From JAPLGZ01 sp038318235 (GTDB taxonomy: Bacteria > Chloroflexota > Anaerolineae > Caldilineales > Caldilineaceae), in the NCBI GenBank assembly GCA_038318235.1, contig JBBQBY010000150.1, forward strand, positions 1 to 14,043: 14,043 nt of DNA. The letters run 5' to 3'. A program made the translations under genes and the position numbers. The notes beneath the pieces were generated by a model. The model did no database searches. It saw only the letters and a list, made by a program, of their open reading frames with translations, and was not told the origin of the DNA. Shown one piece after another: positions 7,670 through 14,043 of the stretch (position 1 is its first letter; each line of letters opens with the position of its first letter).

Positions 7670-7906
7670 TTTTATACTCCTCTGGTCTGTTTCCCCTGTG
7701 TTTAATATCACATTTCCTCGCTTGTTGCTTACGAAATTGATCAACTGATCTATTGTAGCATTGCCCAAATCTTGTGACAATTACTCACTTTTGCCTTGGA
7801 AAAGCCTACCTTTTACCTATTTACAACCATCTGCAAGCATGATAAGATAACGCCGGTAGGTGAAGTTGGTATAAATCTAATGACAAATAGGAAGGAAATT
7901 TTAAAC

Positions 7907-9148
7907 ATGGATAAGAATTTGTTACGTAAAACTGGTTTGATGCTGTTGTTGTTAGTGGCTTTTATGATCATCGCAACGGGTGCTGCTCTGGCCCAGGATT
8001 TGCCAGCGCCACTTTGTGGCAAACTAGATGAAGCTGACTGTACCATTCTGGCTGATTCTCAGAAAGCCATGATGGATGTGGAATCGCTAACCACCAGTAG
8101 TTCGATCGATCTCAATCTGTCCGGTATCCCAGATTTACCCTTCGATGAATTAGCCCTTAATTTGACGCAAGATTCCATGATCTCGATGGATCCGGAAGTG
8201 ATCAAAAGTTTGGCGGATTTCCAGGCCCAGTTGGCGACGGCAAAGCCAGCCGATGTTGAGAAACTCACCAAAGATTACACCGATCTCATTATCAAATTAT
8301 ACCAAACCCTGGGTCTGGATATGGATTTGACCTTGACCATGCCGCAGGATATCGCCGATCTGCTCGCGGCACAGGCCGGGGGTGCAGTCAAGGTGCCAGA
8401 AAAGATCAATATCCAGGCGCGGATGATTGATGGTTACCTATACGTTAACCTCGACAAACTCGCCGAAGTGATGCCTGAACTGGCTGAATTCAAGGGCTGG
8501 TACGGGATAGACATGGTGACGTTGGTGACGAAGGGGCTTGAGGAGGCGCAAAAGCGCGAGGCCAGCGAGATGCAGAACTTTCAGGCTGGTGTGGGCGCAG
8601 GCAGCTTTCTCAGCTCTGACGCTTTCCGCGCAATGGTAAAAGATTATGTCAATGTCGAGCGCCAGGATGATGATAAATTAGATTTGCAAACGGTCGCTGT
8701 TTTCAATACGAGCTTTGATTTTGGTGGCTTTGTGGCCAGCCAGGCCTTCCAGGATTTACTGAAAGGTCAACTCGACACCATTAACCAAATTAGTGAGCAG
8801 AAAATTACGGCCCAAGAATTTGATGAGGGCATGATGGGGTTGCGTTTCCTTGGCCCGGCGCTTTTTCAGGACTTGAAGTTTAACGTTGTGCAAAATATTG
8901 GCTTGGATGACAGCTATGTCTACCGCAGCGAAACCCACTTAAATTGGGAGTTGAAGTCACTGATGGGCTTTGTTGCAATGGCACAAGGTGGCGGAAAAAT
9001 GCCAGCCGACATGGCTGATGCGGCGCCTGTGATTAGCTTCGACGTCACGACCGACTACGCCGATTTCAACGACACGACGGCGATCGAAAAACCGGCAGAT
9101 GCGGTCATTATCCCGTTGGATCAGGTTGACATGAATTCTGTTCAGTAA
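7907..9148 (+). CDS. Exported protein of unknown function
   Basis: The ATG at 7907 is preferred over earlier in-frame starts: AGGAAGG sits about eleven bases before it, and the protein then begins with a proper signal peptide (MDKNLLRK, a hydrophobic core, and ATGAALA|QD with cleavage after residue 29). The mature part is about 384 residues, acidic, with only two cysteines (37 and 45), possibly a disulfide near the new N-terminus. After 'MMDVESLTTSSSIDLNLSG' come alternating beta-rich amphipathic stretches ('INIQARMIDGYLYVNLDKLAE', 'FNTSFDFGGF', 'ISFDVTTDYADFND'). This is reminiscent of LolA/LprG-like half-barrels that bind lipids. That resemblance is from pattern only. No transmembrane anchor or lipobox. 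A strong terminator follows, so it is probably a single-gene transcript. I do not recognise the specific family. Confidence 0.8.
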   Translation: MDKNLLRKTGLMLLLLVAFMIIATGAALAQDLPAPLCGKLDEADCTILADSQKAMMDVESLTTSSSIDLNLSGIPDLPFDELALNLTQDSMISMDPEVIKSLADFQAQLATAKPADVEKLTKDYTDLIIKLYQTLGLDMDLTLTMPQDIADLLAAQAGGAVKVPEKINIQARMIDGYLYVNLDKLAEVMPELAEFKGWYGIDMVTLVTKGLEEAQKREASEMQNFQAGVGAGSFLSSDAFRAMVKDYVNVERQDDDKLDLQTVAVFNTSFDFGGFVASQAFQDLLKGQLDTINQISEQKITAQEFDEGMMGLRFLGPALFQDLKFNVVQNIGLDDSYVYRSETHLNWELKSLMGFVAMAQGGGKMPADMADAAPVISFDVTTDYADFNDTTAIEKPADAVIIPLDQVDMNSVQ

Positions 9149-9212
9149 GCGCGCCGCGTAACCGTAGTTTTAAGTATCGCCGTGAATTTTGCCAGAAGCG
9201 TTTTGCGAACCG

Positions 9213-9263
9213 TGACCAGTCATCTGCGTGTTGTGCCCGCGCGGATGACTGGTCATTGTTTTT
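9213..9263 (+). terminator. Strong intrinsic terminator after the exported protein
   Basis: A 16-bp stem joins 9213-9228 (TGACCAGTCATCTGCG) to 9240-9255 (CGCGGATGACTGGTCA). There is one T-G wobble and an 11-base loop, and TTGTTTTT follows (9256-9263). This is a textbook Rho-independent terminator for the plus-strand gene ending at 9148. It also lies just past the stop of the convergent dioxygenase gene, so the stem may serve that transcript too, although no matching T-run exists on that side. Confidence 0.88.
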
Positions 9264-9269
9264 ACAGGT

Positions 9270-10013
9270 TTATTTGCTGACCACGTTCACGCGACTGCCG
9301 ACCGACGGTGGCGTCATCAAACGCAGTTGCTGTTCGGTGGCGGTGGGGTAATCGGCAGGATTGTAATAGGTTGGCGCCCAGGATGAATGGCCAGGGCTGA
9401 ACTTGTAGAGCAAGGCGCGCCGTTCGTGATCGGCTGTCCAGGGCATGGTGCCATGGACCAACGCTTCGGTGAAGATCAGCGCGTCGCCCGCTTCAACCGC
9501 TGGCTGCACCACATAATGCGGGACACGTTTGAACATGCGCACTTCTTCGGGCAAATTGTCCACAAAATTGCTCTTATGGCTGCCCGGCACGCAGGCAAAC
9601 CCACCATCACCGGTGTTCGCATGCGTGAGGAAGAAGGTGCAAACTGTCAACCCGTTGCGCATGACGCCGTCGCGATATTTGTACCAGTGATCTGGTTCAC
9701 GGTCACCTTCACCGCCATGCAAACCACCGGCGCGCCCACCTTTGGTCATAAAGATGCAATAATCGTGGTCAACGCGAAACTTGGGGCCGAGCAATTCGAG
9801 TAGATAAGGCATCACGACCGGTTGGTCGATCAACGCCTGGGTGGCTGGCCCCCACAGCGAGACCTGACTTTTGCGGCGATCAGCTAATTCCTTCTTTTCG
9901 CTGAAAACTGTATCGGCCAGGGCATTGAGCTCAGCGACTTGAGCCGGGGTTAGCACGTTTTTGATCACGATGTAACCTTCGACATCAAACATAAACTTCT
10001 CTTCAGGTGTCAC
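9270..10013 (-). CDS. PhyH-type Fe(II)/2-oxoglutarate dioxygenase family protein
   Basis: A 247-residue protein of the phytanoyl-CoA dioxygenase family (PF05721). It opens with 'FDVEGYIVIKNVLTPAQVAELN', the usual PhyH start. The core has 'GGLHGGEGD' (His99 as first metal ligand), 'RNGLTVCTFFLTHANTGDGGFACVPGSHKSNF' (the T-x-x-N-G-x-x-x-x-P-G-S-H element), 'VEAGDALIFTEALVHGTMPW' (His187 as distal metal ligand) and Arg198/199 for 2-oxoglutarate. The normal H-x-D carboxylate is not at its expected place, where the sequence reads H-G-G-E. Members hydroxylate varied small molecules in the cytoplasm. Translation starts with GTG at 10013, supported by AAAGGAA seven bases before it. It follows the enolase-superfamily gene in the same direction but is separated by a MITE-like element, and may have its own promoter. 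Substrate unknown. Confidence 0.85.
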   Translation of the reverse strand: MTPEEKFMFDVEGYIVIKNVLTPAQVAELNALADTVFSEKKELADRRKSQVSLWGPATQALIDQPVVMPYLLELLGPKFRVDHDYCIFMTKGGRAGGLHGGEGDREPDHWYKYRDGVMRNGLTVCTFFLTHANTGDGGFACVPGSHKSNFVDNLPEEVRMFKRVPHYVVQPAVEAGDALIFTEALVHGTMPWTADHERRALLYKFSPGHSSWAPTYYNPADYPTATEQQLRLMTPPSVGSRVNVVSK

Positions 10014-10046
10014 AGTCAGTTCCTTTCATAAAAAAAATAGTAGAAA

Positions 10047-10075
10047 AATGTAGGCTGCCGCTTCAGTTGGCACAA
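10047..10075 (-). promoter_or_regulatory. Possible promoter of the dioxygenase gene
   Basis: On the minus strand, TTGTGC (10075-10070) and TACATT (10052-10047) are separated by exactly 17 bases. They lie about 35 bases upstream of the GTG start, ahead of an A/T-rich leader with the ribosome site. Matches to the sigma-70 consensus are only partial, so this is a tentative call. It would explain how the gene is expressed despite the repeat element separating it from the upstream operon. Confidence 0.25.
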
Positions 10076-10126
10076 GACTTATCGTTCTCGCGATTCCCCA
10101 AAGTGACCGCCAACAAGCTTACTTAA

Positions 10127-10276
10127 CTCATGTTACGCCAAGGGTTAGCAAAAAAGCGTAACGCAGGGGCGCAGAGAACGGCGAAGAAAAACGCAAGCCA
10201 ACGCGCAAAAGCCTGCTTGGTTTTTCTTTGCGCCTCTGCGTCTTTGCGTCAAAATTTTAGCCGTGCGTAATATGAG
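10127..10276. mobile_element. MITE-like 150-bp inverted-repeat element with target duplication
   Basis: The ends are CTCATGTTACGC (10127-10138) and GCGTAATATGAG (10265-10276), terminal inverted repeats matching at 11 of 12 positions. They are flanked by TTACTTAA on both sides (10119-10126 and 10277-10284). Two more identical bases extend the direct repeat to ten: 10119-10128 and 10277-10286. Inside, long arms 10160-10191 and 10221-10250 are imperfect inverted repeats built of 8-base units; on the minus strand the right arm reads GACGCAAA GACGCAGA GGCGCAAA GAAAAA. A nested GTTACGC/GCGTAAC pair (10132-10138, 10156-10162) also exists. There is no coding capacity. The right target copy contains the stop codon of the enolase-superfamily gene, which stays intact. 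Any transposase must be supplied from elsewhere. The arms resemble dispersed 'GCAGAGGCGCAAAG' repeats I know from many bacteria. Confidence 0.7.
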
Positions 10277-10280
10277 TTAC

Positions 10281-11396
10281 TTAACTTGCGCGATATTTGG
10301 CCAATTTCTGGTCGTCCAGTTCAACACCAAGACCCGGCCGTTCAAACGGCCGCGCCGCGCCACCTTGGATCGGGAGCGGCTCGACAAGCAGATCGTCCTC
10401 ATAAAAGAACGGCCCCAAAATATCGCATGGAAATTCTTCGGCACCAATGCCCGAGGTCGCCATGGCCAGATGAATCATCGCCGCACTGGCGACGCCCAGT
10501 TCCAGATTGCTGCCGACCGTACAGGTCAACCCGGCTGCTTCGGCGACCGCGGCAATTTTGCGCGCCGGCCCAATGCCACCGCCTTTACCAACATAGGTTG
10601 ACAGGACATCCGCACCCCCGGCGCGCACGACCGCCATCGCATCTTGGAGGGTGTAGACACTTTCATCCGCCATCACCGGGATTTGGATATTGGCGCGTAC
10701 ATCGGCCAGCCAGGCCACATCCAGATCCGGCACCGGCTGCTCGGCAAAGTATATATTATACTCGTATAAGCGCCGAATCGTCTGGATCGCCACCCGCGGC
10801 GACCAACCACCGTTAGCATCCACGCCCAGGCGCACATTGGGACCAATCGCTTCACGCACGGCGCGCACACGGGCCACATCCTGATCTGGTTCGATGCCAA
10901 CCTTCACCTTCATCGTGCGGAATCCCTGTTCCACGGCCCAAGCGGCCAACTCGGCGGCTTTGGCCGGTTCTAGCCCCGAAACCGAAAACTTCGTGGTCAC
11001 AAATTCGCGCACCGGCCCACCCAGCAAACGGTAGACCGGTAGACCGGCTACCTTGCCCAAAATATCCCACAACGCCATCTCAACGCCCGATCGCGTAAAA
11101 GGATTGTTGGCGAGCATGGTGCGCATTTGGGCGGTCAGGCGCTCAATGTGAGTGGGGTCTTGGCCCTTGAGCAGGGGTTCCAGCACCTTTTTGATAAAAT
11201 GCGCGGCCGTAATATTATCCTCACCGCTCCAGCCGGGCGTGCAGGAGACTTCGCCCACGCCGTGAATGCCTTGATCGGTGTGGACTTTGAGCATGAGAAA
11301 AGGGGAAATCGTGTGATAGCCCCGCCCGCCCTTGATTGCACGCTGTGGATTGATTGGCACTTGGACGGGAAAGGTTTCGATCTGGGTAATTTTCAT
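10281..11396 (-). CDS. Enolase-superfamily enzyme of the muconate lactonizing / mandelate racemase type
   Basis: A 371-residue cytoplasmic enzyme. Residues 1-115 are the capping domain, ending in 'SGVEMALWDILGKVAGLPVYRLLGG'. The barrel carries 'TMKVKVG' (KxK, Lys163 and Lys165), the metal ligands Asp193 ('GVDANGGW'), Glu219 ('AEQPV') and Asp244 ('MADES'), and Lys271 in 'YVGKGGGIG'. Lysines on both sides of the barrel are the mark of the muconate lactonizing subgroup (cycloisomerases, dipeptide epimerases, succinylbenzoate synthase) rather than the mandelate-racemase His/Asp set. The chemistry begins with proton abstraction next to a carboxylate. The start is supported by AAGGAA seven bases upstream. 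It lies 46 bases after the amidohydrolase gene, so the two are probably co-transcribed. An acid-sugar or lactone substrate is plausible. All catalytic residues are present; specific activity unknown. Confidence 0.9.
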   Translation of the reverse strand: MKITQIETFPVQVPINPQRAIKGGRGYHTISPFLMLKVHTDQGIHGVGEVSCTPGWSGEDNITAAHFIKKVLEPLLKGQDPTHIERLTAQMRTMLANNPFTRSGVEMALWDILGKVAGLPVYRLLGGPVREFVTTKFSVSGLEPAKAAELAAWAVEQGFRTMKVKVGIEPDQDVARVRAVREAIGPNVRLGVDANGGWSPRVAIQTIRRLYEYNIYFAEQPVPDLDVAWLADVRANIQIPVMADESVYTLQDAMAVVRAGGADVLSTYVGKGGGIGPARKIAAVAEAAGLTCTVGSNLELGVASAAMIHLAMATSGIGAEEFPCDILGPFFYEDDLLVEPLPIQGGAARPFERPGLGVELDDQKLAKYRAS

Positions 11397-11442
11397 GAAT
11401 AATTCCTTATCTTGGCTTTGGTGGCTGGGCTTACATTAACCC

Positions 11443-12300
11443 TTATGTTTTTGTTTGACCGGGCTGCTGCAAACCCAACAAAGGCAGCGCGTTGCGCTGG
11501 ATTAGCTCTTCAATCTTCTCTAATGGCAAACTAAAACGATCGATCTTGACCTCGGCCAAACTGCGCAAACCCGCCACTGATGCATCTACGTTTGTAAATG
11601 GAAAATCAGTGCCAAAGAGCAATTTCTGCCAGACGCCATATTCATGCACAAGCATCAGGCTGTGAAAGAGTTGCCAAGGTCGATAGTGCAAGGCGCTGAC
11701 ATCGGCGTAGACGTGCGGGTGTTTGCGGATTACGGCGATGCATTCACCCTCGAACGGATGGCCGAGATGCGCCATGATAATGCGCACCTCGGGGAAGCGC
11801 CGTGCCACCACGTCAATGTGGCGCGGCAGGGTGGTTTCCAACTGGCTTTGCGAGGCAAAGGTGGTGCCGGTGTGGAGCAAAACGGGCAGATTGTGCTTTT
11901 GGGCATAGGTCCAGAGCGTATCAAGTTGCTCGTCTTGTGGATAGAAACCGGCATACATCGGCATTAGTTTGATGCCCTGCAAGCCTAGCTCCTGATGCCC
12001 ATATTCCATTTCCGTTTGCCAGTTTGGCTGCGTTGGGTCGAGTGACAGAAAGCCGATCAGATGGTCGGGATCTTGTTTGATATAATCGGCCACGTCTTGG
12101 TCATCCACCCAGAGACCCGCTAGCCGCGCCTTGCCACCAAAGCAGATCGTCGCCGCGCAATCGGCCGCCGTCGCCCGATAATCCGCATAGCGTGTGATCA
12201 TGTCAATCGGCGTGGTGCGCGCCCCAGATGCCTCTTTCAGAAATTGGGCTGAAAATGGCTTATTAGAAGTAAAAACATGGGTGTGAACGTCGATGATCAT
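11443..12300 (-). CDS. Metal-dependent amidohydrolase (amidohydrolase_2 family)
   Basis: A 285-residue TIM-barrel protein with the full PF04909 residue set: 'MIIDVHTHVF' (His6-x-His8 metal pair), 'GIKLMPMY' (Lys111), 'LPVLLHTGT' (His143), 'IIMAHLGHPFEGE' (His178) and 'KLLFGTDFPF' (catalytic Asp232). Length and order are normal. The family hydrolyses lactones (for example 2-pyrone-4,6-dicarboxylate) or decarboxylates aromatic acids. Next to an enolase-superfamily gene, a lactonase role in a sugar-acid or aromatic pathway is the natural guess. The start fits AAAGG about ten bases upstream. It lies between the solute-binding protein gene (87-base gap, mostly a hairpin) and the enolase-superfamily gene (46-base gap), all in one direction. 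Confidence 0.88.
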   Translation of the reverse strand: MIIDVHTHVFTSNKPFSAQFLKEASGARTTPIDMITRYADYRATAADCAATICFGGKARLAGLWVDDQDVADYIKQDPDHLIGFLSLDPTQPNWQTEMEYGHQELGLQGIKLMPMYAGFYPQDEQLDTLWTYAQKHNLPVLLHTGTTFASQSQLETTLPRHIDVVARRFPEVRIIMAHLGHPFEGECIAVIRKHPHVYADVSALHYRPWQLFHSLMLVHEYGVWQKLLFGTDFPFTNVDASVAGLRSLAEVKIDRFSLPLEKIEELIQRNALPLLGLQQPGQTKT

Positions 12301-12333
12301 ACTTGTTTAACCTTTCTTCAATTGATAGAGCTG

Positions 12334-12386
12334 AAGCGTGAAGCGTGATGAGTGATTCTGTTATTCACTCATCACGCTTCACGCTT
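12334..12386. repeat. Perfect 22-bp inverted repeat made of heptamers
   Basis: Arms 12334-12355 and 12365-12386 are exact reverse complements over all 22 bases, with a 9-base loop TTCTGTTAT. Each arm is itself periodic: AAGCGTG AAGCGTG ATGAGTG A. The right arm lies one base from the stop of the solute-binding protein gene (minus strand). It can end that transcript or protect its 3' end, letting the binding protein be made in excess of the downstream enzymes, as often happens in ABC operons. No T-run follows on the minus strand, so an RNA-stability role or dispersed repeat is as likely as a terminator. Confidence 0.85.
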
Positions 12387-12387
12387 T

Positions 12388-13692
12388 TCATTTTGCCTGA
12401 CGAGCCTCTTCCATACTAGTTAATAAAGCGTCCAGATCGAATGGTTTGCTAGATGTAGGGCTAGCCAACAGTTGGCGGAGCATCTCTTCCATGCTGGATT
12501 CTAACTTTTGATTGACACTGATAAAATACGGCGTATCCACTGTCTTTGCGTTTTGCACAAGCTGCATCCCCTGCTGCATTGTGGCGGGTAGATCACTCAA
12601 TTTGGCCGGTGTCTGCGCGGGGGCATAAAGCGCGTTCTGAGCATTCTGTACGAGAAGCGCTTGGGCTGGAGCCGAACCCAGATAGGTGAGAAAGGTGAGC
12701 GCTTCTTGGCGATGGGGTGCACTGGCCGGTACCATATAGCCTAGCGAAAAGACCACCTCACCGGTTGGGAGTGTGGGATCAATCGGCGGGAAGGCAAAGA
12801 AATCGAGTTCACTGCGAAATTTCTCCGGCAGCTCATTCAGAAAGAAAGGCCCGCCGAGCGTCATGGCAGCTTTTTGATTGCCCAGTTGACCGTTATCGCC
12901 GCGGATAATCGCCAGCAGGCTGGATAACGATTGTAAATTGCGCGAATCTTCTAAGAAGTAGCCTTTCACAATTAACGAATGCCAAAGTTCAAACACGGCC
13001 CGCACCTTGGCATCTTCATAGGCAATCTGACCAGTCGCTAGTTGGTGGTGAAAATCGGGGCCATTGAGGCGCATGTCCAAATAGTCGATCCAAAGCGAGG
13101 CCATAAATGAGTTGCGTCCGCTCAGGGCTAGCGGAGTGACGCCATTCGCCAACAGCGTGTCGCAAAGCGTCATAAACTCATCCCAGGTTTTCGGCGGCTG
13201 CAAATTGTATTGGGCAAAGACCTGCTTGTTGTAGTAGATAGCATTCCAACTGTAACCAATCGGCAGGAAGTATTGCTTGCCATTGCGTTCGCTTAGCGTG
13301 CGTAGCGTGGCGGGATAGGCATCGTTAAGTCCGGCCTGTTGCCAGATATCGGTAATGTCCGTGACCAAGCCTTGTTCAATCGCCTGATCCAGCCACAGGC
13401 TAGGCGCAATCGTCATCACATCGGGCGGTGGTGTGTTCGTCAGATATTGCAGCGGATCGGAGCGAAACCCTTCCTTATCAATTTGCAGATTCGGATGCTC
13501 GGTCTGGAACTGTTTGATCAACGTCTCTTCCACGCCAGCAAACTGATCCAACGAAACGTATTTCAGCGTAACCGGCGCCAGCGGGGTCGCGGTCGGCTCG
13601 GCCTGGCCACCAAACAAGCCACAAGCGGCCAACAGCAGGATTGCGCCGAGTACAGTGAGTGAATAACCAGCGCGCCGGGCGAAAATTTTCAT
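12388..13692 (-). CDS. ABC transporter solute-binding lipoprotein (sugar type, family 1)
   Basis: A 434-residue extracellular lipoprotein. The signal 'MKIFARRAGYSLTVLGAILLLAAC' ends in a good lipobox (LAAC, Cys24), and the 'EPTATPLAP' linker after it is common in Chloroflexota lipoproteins. The rest fits MalE/UgpB-type binding proteins: 'LIKQFQTEHPNLQI', 'PPDVMTIAPSLWLDQAIEQGLVTDIT', 'YFLPIGYSWNAIYYNKQVFAQYNLQPPKTWDEF', 'KAAMTLGGPF' and 'FSLGYMVPASAPHRQEALTFLTYL'. It should bind a mono- or oligosaccharide (or polyol) outside the membrane and deliver it to an ABC permease. No permease or ATPase gene lies next to it: upstream is a divergent gene, downstream are catabolic enzymes. The start has AAGGAA seven bases before it. 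It is the first gene of the minus-strand catabolic series. Ligand unknown. Confidence 0.92.
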   Translation of the reverse strand: MKIFARRAGYSLTVLGAILLLAACGLFGGQAEPTATPLAPVTLKYVSLDQFAGVEETLIKQFQTEHPNLQIDKEGFRSDPLQYLTNTPPPDVMTIAPSLWLDQAIEQGLVTDITDIWQQAGLNDAYPATLRTLSERNGKQYFLPIGYSWNAIYYNKQVFAQYNLQPPKTWDEFMTLCDTLLANGVTPLALSGRNSFMASLWIDYLDMRLNGPDFHHQLATGQIAYEDAKVRAVFELWHSLIVKGYFLEDSRNLQSLSSLLAIIRGDNGQLGNQKAAMTLGGPFFLNELPEKFRSELDFFAFPPIDPTLPTGEVVFSLGYMVPASAPHRQEALTFLTYLGSAPAQALLVQNAQNALYAPAQTPAKLSDLPATMQQGMQLVQNAKTVDTPYFISVNQKLESSMEEMLRQLLASPTSSKPFDLDALLTSMEEARQAK

Positions 13693-13804
13693 TGCTTGTT
13701 CCTTGCTTTTTATCTAAAGAACGTACACAATATCAATATATAGAGCAAGCGCCGACTCTGGTCAGAGGCAGTTTGCGCTCCACTTGGATGGACAAGAACT
13801 CAAC
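13693..13804. promoter_or_regulatory. Divergent promoter region
   Basis: This 112-base gap separates the minus-strand solute-binding protein gene from the plus-strand NTF2-like gene, so promoters for both should lie here. It has an A/T-rich centre (13710-13745, with TATCAATATATAG). I could not find a -35/-10 pair good enough to name on either strand, and no clear operator palindrome. The call rests on gene orientation. Confidence 0.35.
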
Positions 13805-14043
13805 ATGCATCAGGATTCACGCGCGATTCAAGAAATCTTACATGCCGAACAAGCCTGGACGGCCGCCTTTCTCCACCTTGACCTCACCGCCATCGAGCAA
13901 CTAATGGCGGATGACTACACCATCATTCAGCCCGGCGGCCTGATCCTTGGCAAAGCCGAGACGTTGGCTTCATTGCGCTCGGAACAACGCCACTGGGCAT
14001 CCGCCGTTAGTGATGACCACGCTGTGCGCGTCTATGGCGATAC
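13805..14043 (+). CDS. NTF2-like protein (SnoaL/DUF4440 type), 5' part only
   Basis: The frame starts at ATG 13805 (MHQDSRAIQEIL) and stays open to the right edge, giving 79 residues. The pattern 'AEQAWTAAFLHLDLTAIEQLMADDYTIIQPGGLILGKAETL' is the typical beginning of a DUF4440/SnoaL-like protein: an alpha helix with a conserved Trp, a helix 'AIEQLMADDY', then a strand 'TIIQPGG'. These are small cone-shaped proteins of about 130 residues. Some are isomerases or cyclases, and many are of unknown role. A GGATGG sequence about 13 bases upstream is a loose ribosome site; an in-frame TTG at 13784 is a less likely start. It is divergent from the binding-protein gene. Confidence 0.75.
   Translation, partial: MHQDSRAIQEILHAEQAWTAAFLHLDLTAIEQLMADDYTIIQPGGLILGKAETLASLRSEQRHWASAVSDDHAVRVYGD

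Noticed and set aside
7737..7744. TTGATCAA palindrome upstream of the exported protein as an operator
   Set aside because: An eight-base palindrome is too short, is not placed near a recognisable promoter, and no regulator gene is nearby.
7796..7906. In-frame N-terminal extension of the exported protein (start at 7796)
   Set aside because: It would bury the signal peptide behind 37 residues. The ATG at 7907 has a good AGGAAGG site and gives a standard signal peptide.
10160..10250. Possible CRISPR array, because of short periodic units
   Set aside because: The units are 8 bases with no unique spacers and form inverted arms; there are no cas genes.
10286..10816. Long plus-strand frame (176 codons) opposite the enolase-superfamily gene
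   Set aside because: It is a shadow of a clear family member on the minus strand, and its product is Arg/Pro/His-rich with no family features.
1..14043. No CAGCTG (PvuII site) noticed by eye in the window, possibly site avoidance
   Set aside because: Only three or four would be expected by chance in this length, so the absence is not significant and says nothing firm about the methyltransferase target.

Overview
The window looks like chromosomal DNA of a free-living heterotroph, most likely a member of the Chloroflexota (Anaerolineae/Caldilineae type). Two secreted or lipid-anchored proteins point that way: a PQQ-type sugar dehydrogenase with a Thr/Pro-rich tail ending in a 'VNMPLIQKK'-like terminus, and a solute-binding lipoprotein with a 'PTATP' linker. 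The gaps are full of palindromic repeats, as is common in that phylum. The assignment is inference; there is no rRNA or other marker gene.

Layout. 1-594 (+) is the 3' part of an amidohydrolase. 853-2262 (+) is a secreted glucose/sorbosone-dehydrogenase-like protein. 2517-3641 (+) is a SelA/DgaE-like PLP enzyme. 3771-6421 (-) is a two-gene restriction-modification operon: a PvuII-type N4-cytosine methyltransferase followed by a large Mrr-fold endonuclease. It is visibly more A/T-rich than its surroundings, so probably acquired. 6556-7310 (-) is a short-chain dehydrogenase broken by a one-base frameshift inside its catalytic Tyr codon. 7436-7669 (+) is a small antitoxin-like gene with no toxin beside it. 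7907-9148 (+) is an exported protein of unknown function closed by a strong terminator. 13692 down to 9270 (-) is a catabolic series: sugar-type ABC solute-binding lipoprotein, TIM-barrel amidohydrolase, muconate-lactonizing/mandelate-racemase-type enolase-superfamily enzyme, and a PhyH-type Fe(II)/2-oxoglutarate dioxygenase. 13805 to the end (+) is the start of an NTF2-like (SnoaL/DUF4440) protein.

How the genes may work together. Binding protein, two TIM-barrel enzymes, dioxygenase, SelA-like lyase, SDR and sugar dehydrogenase fit uptake and breakdown of an unusual sugar acid, lactone or amino sugar. The substrate cannot be read from the sequence. No ABC permease, ATPase or regulator gene lies in the window.

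Non-coding structure is the most distinctive part. Nearly every gene 3' end carries a different palindrome: a GTAGGGG hairpin (598-642), a REPIN-like pair (2272-2387), a nested inverted repeat between convergent genes (3653-3771), an intrinsic terminator (9213-9263), a 150-bp MITE-like element with terminal inverted repeats and a target duplication (10127-10276), and a perfect 22-bp hairpin built of heptamers (12334-12386). I found no clearly new multi-gene system. The best leads are the MITE-like element, the degenerated SDR and the composition of the R-M module.
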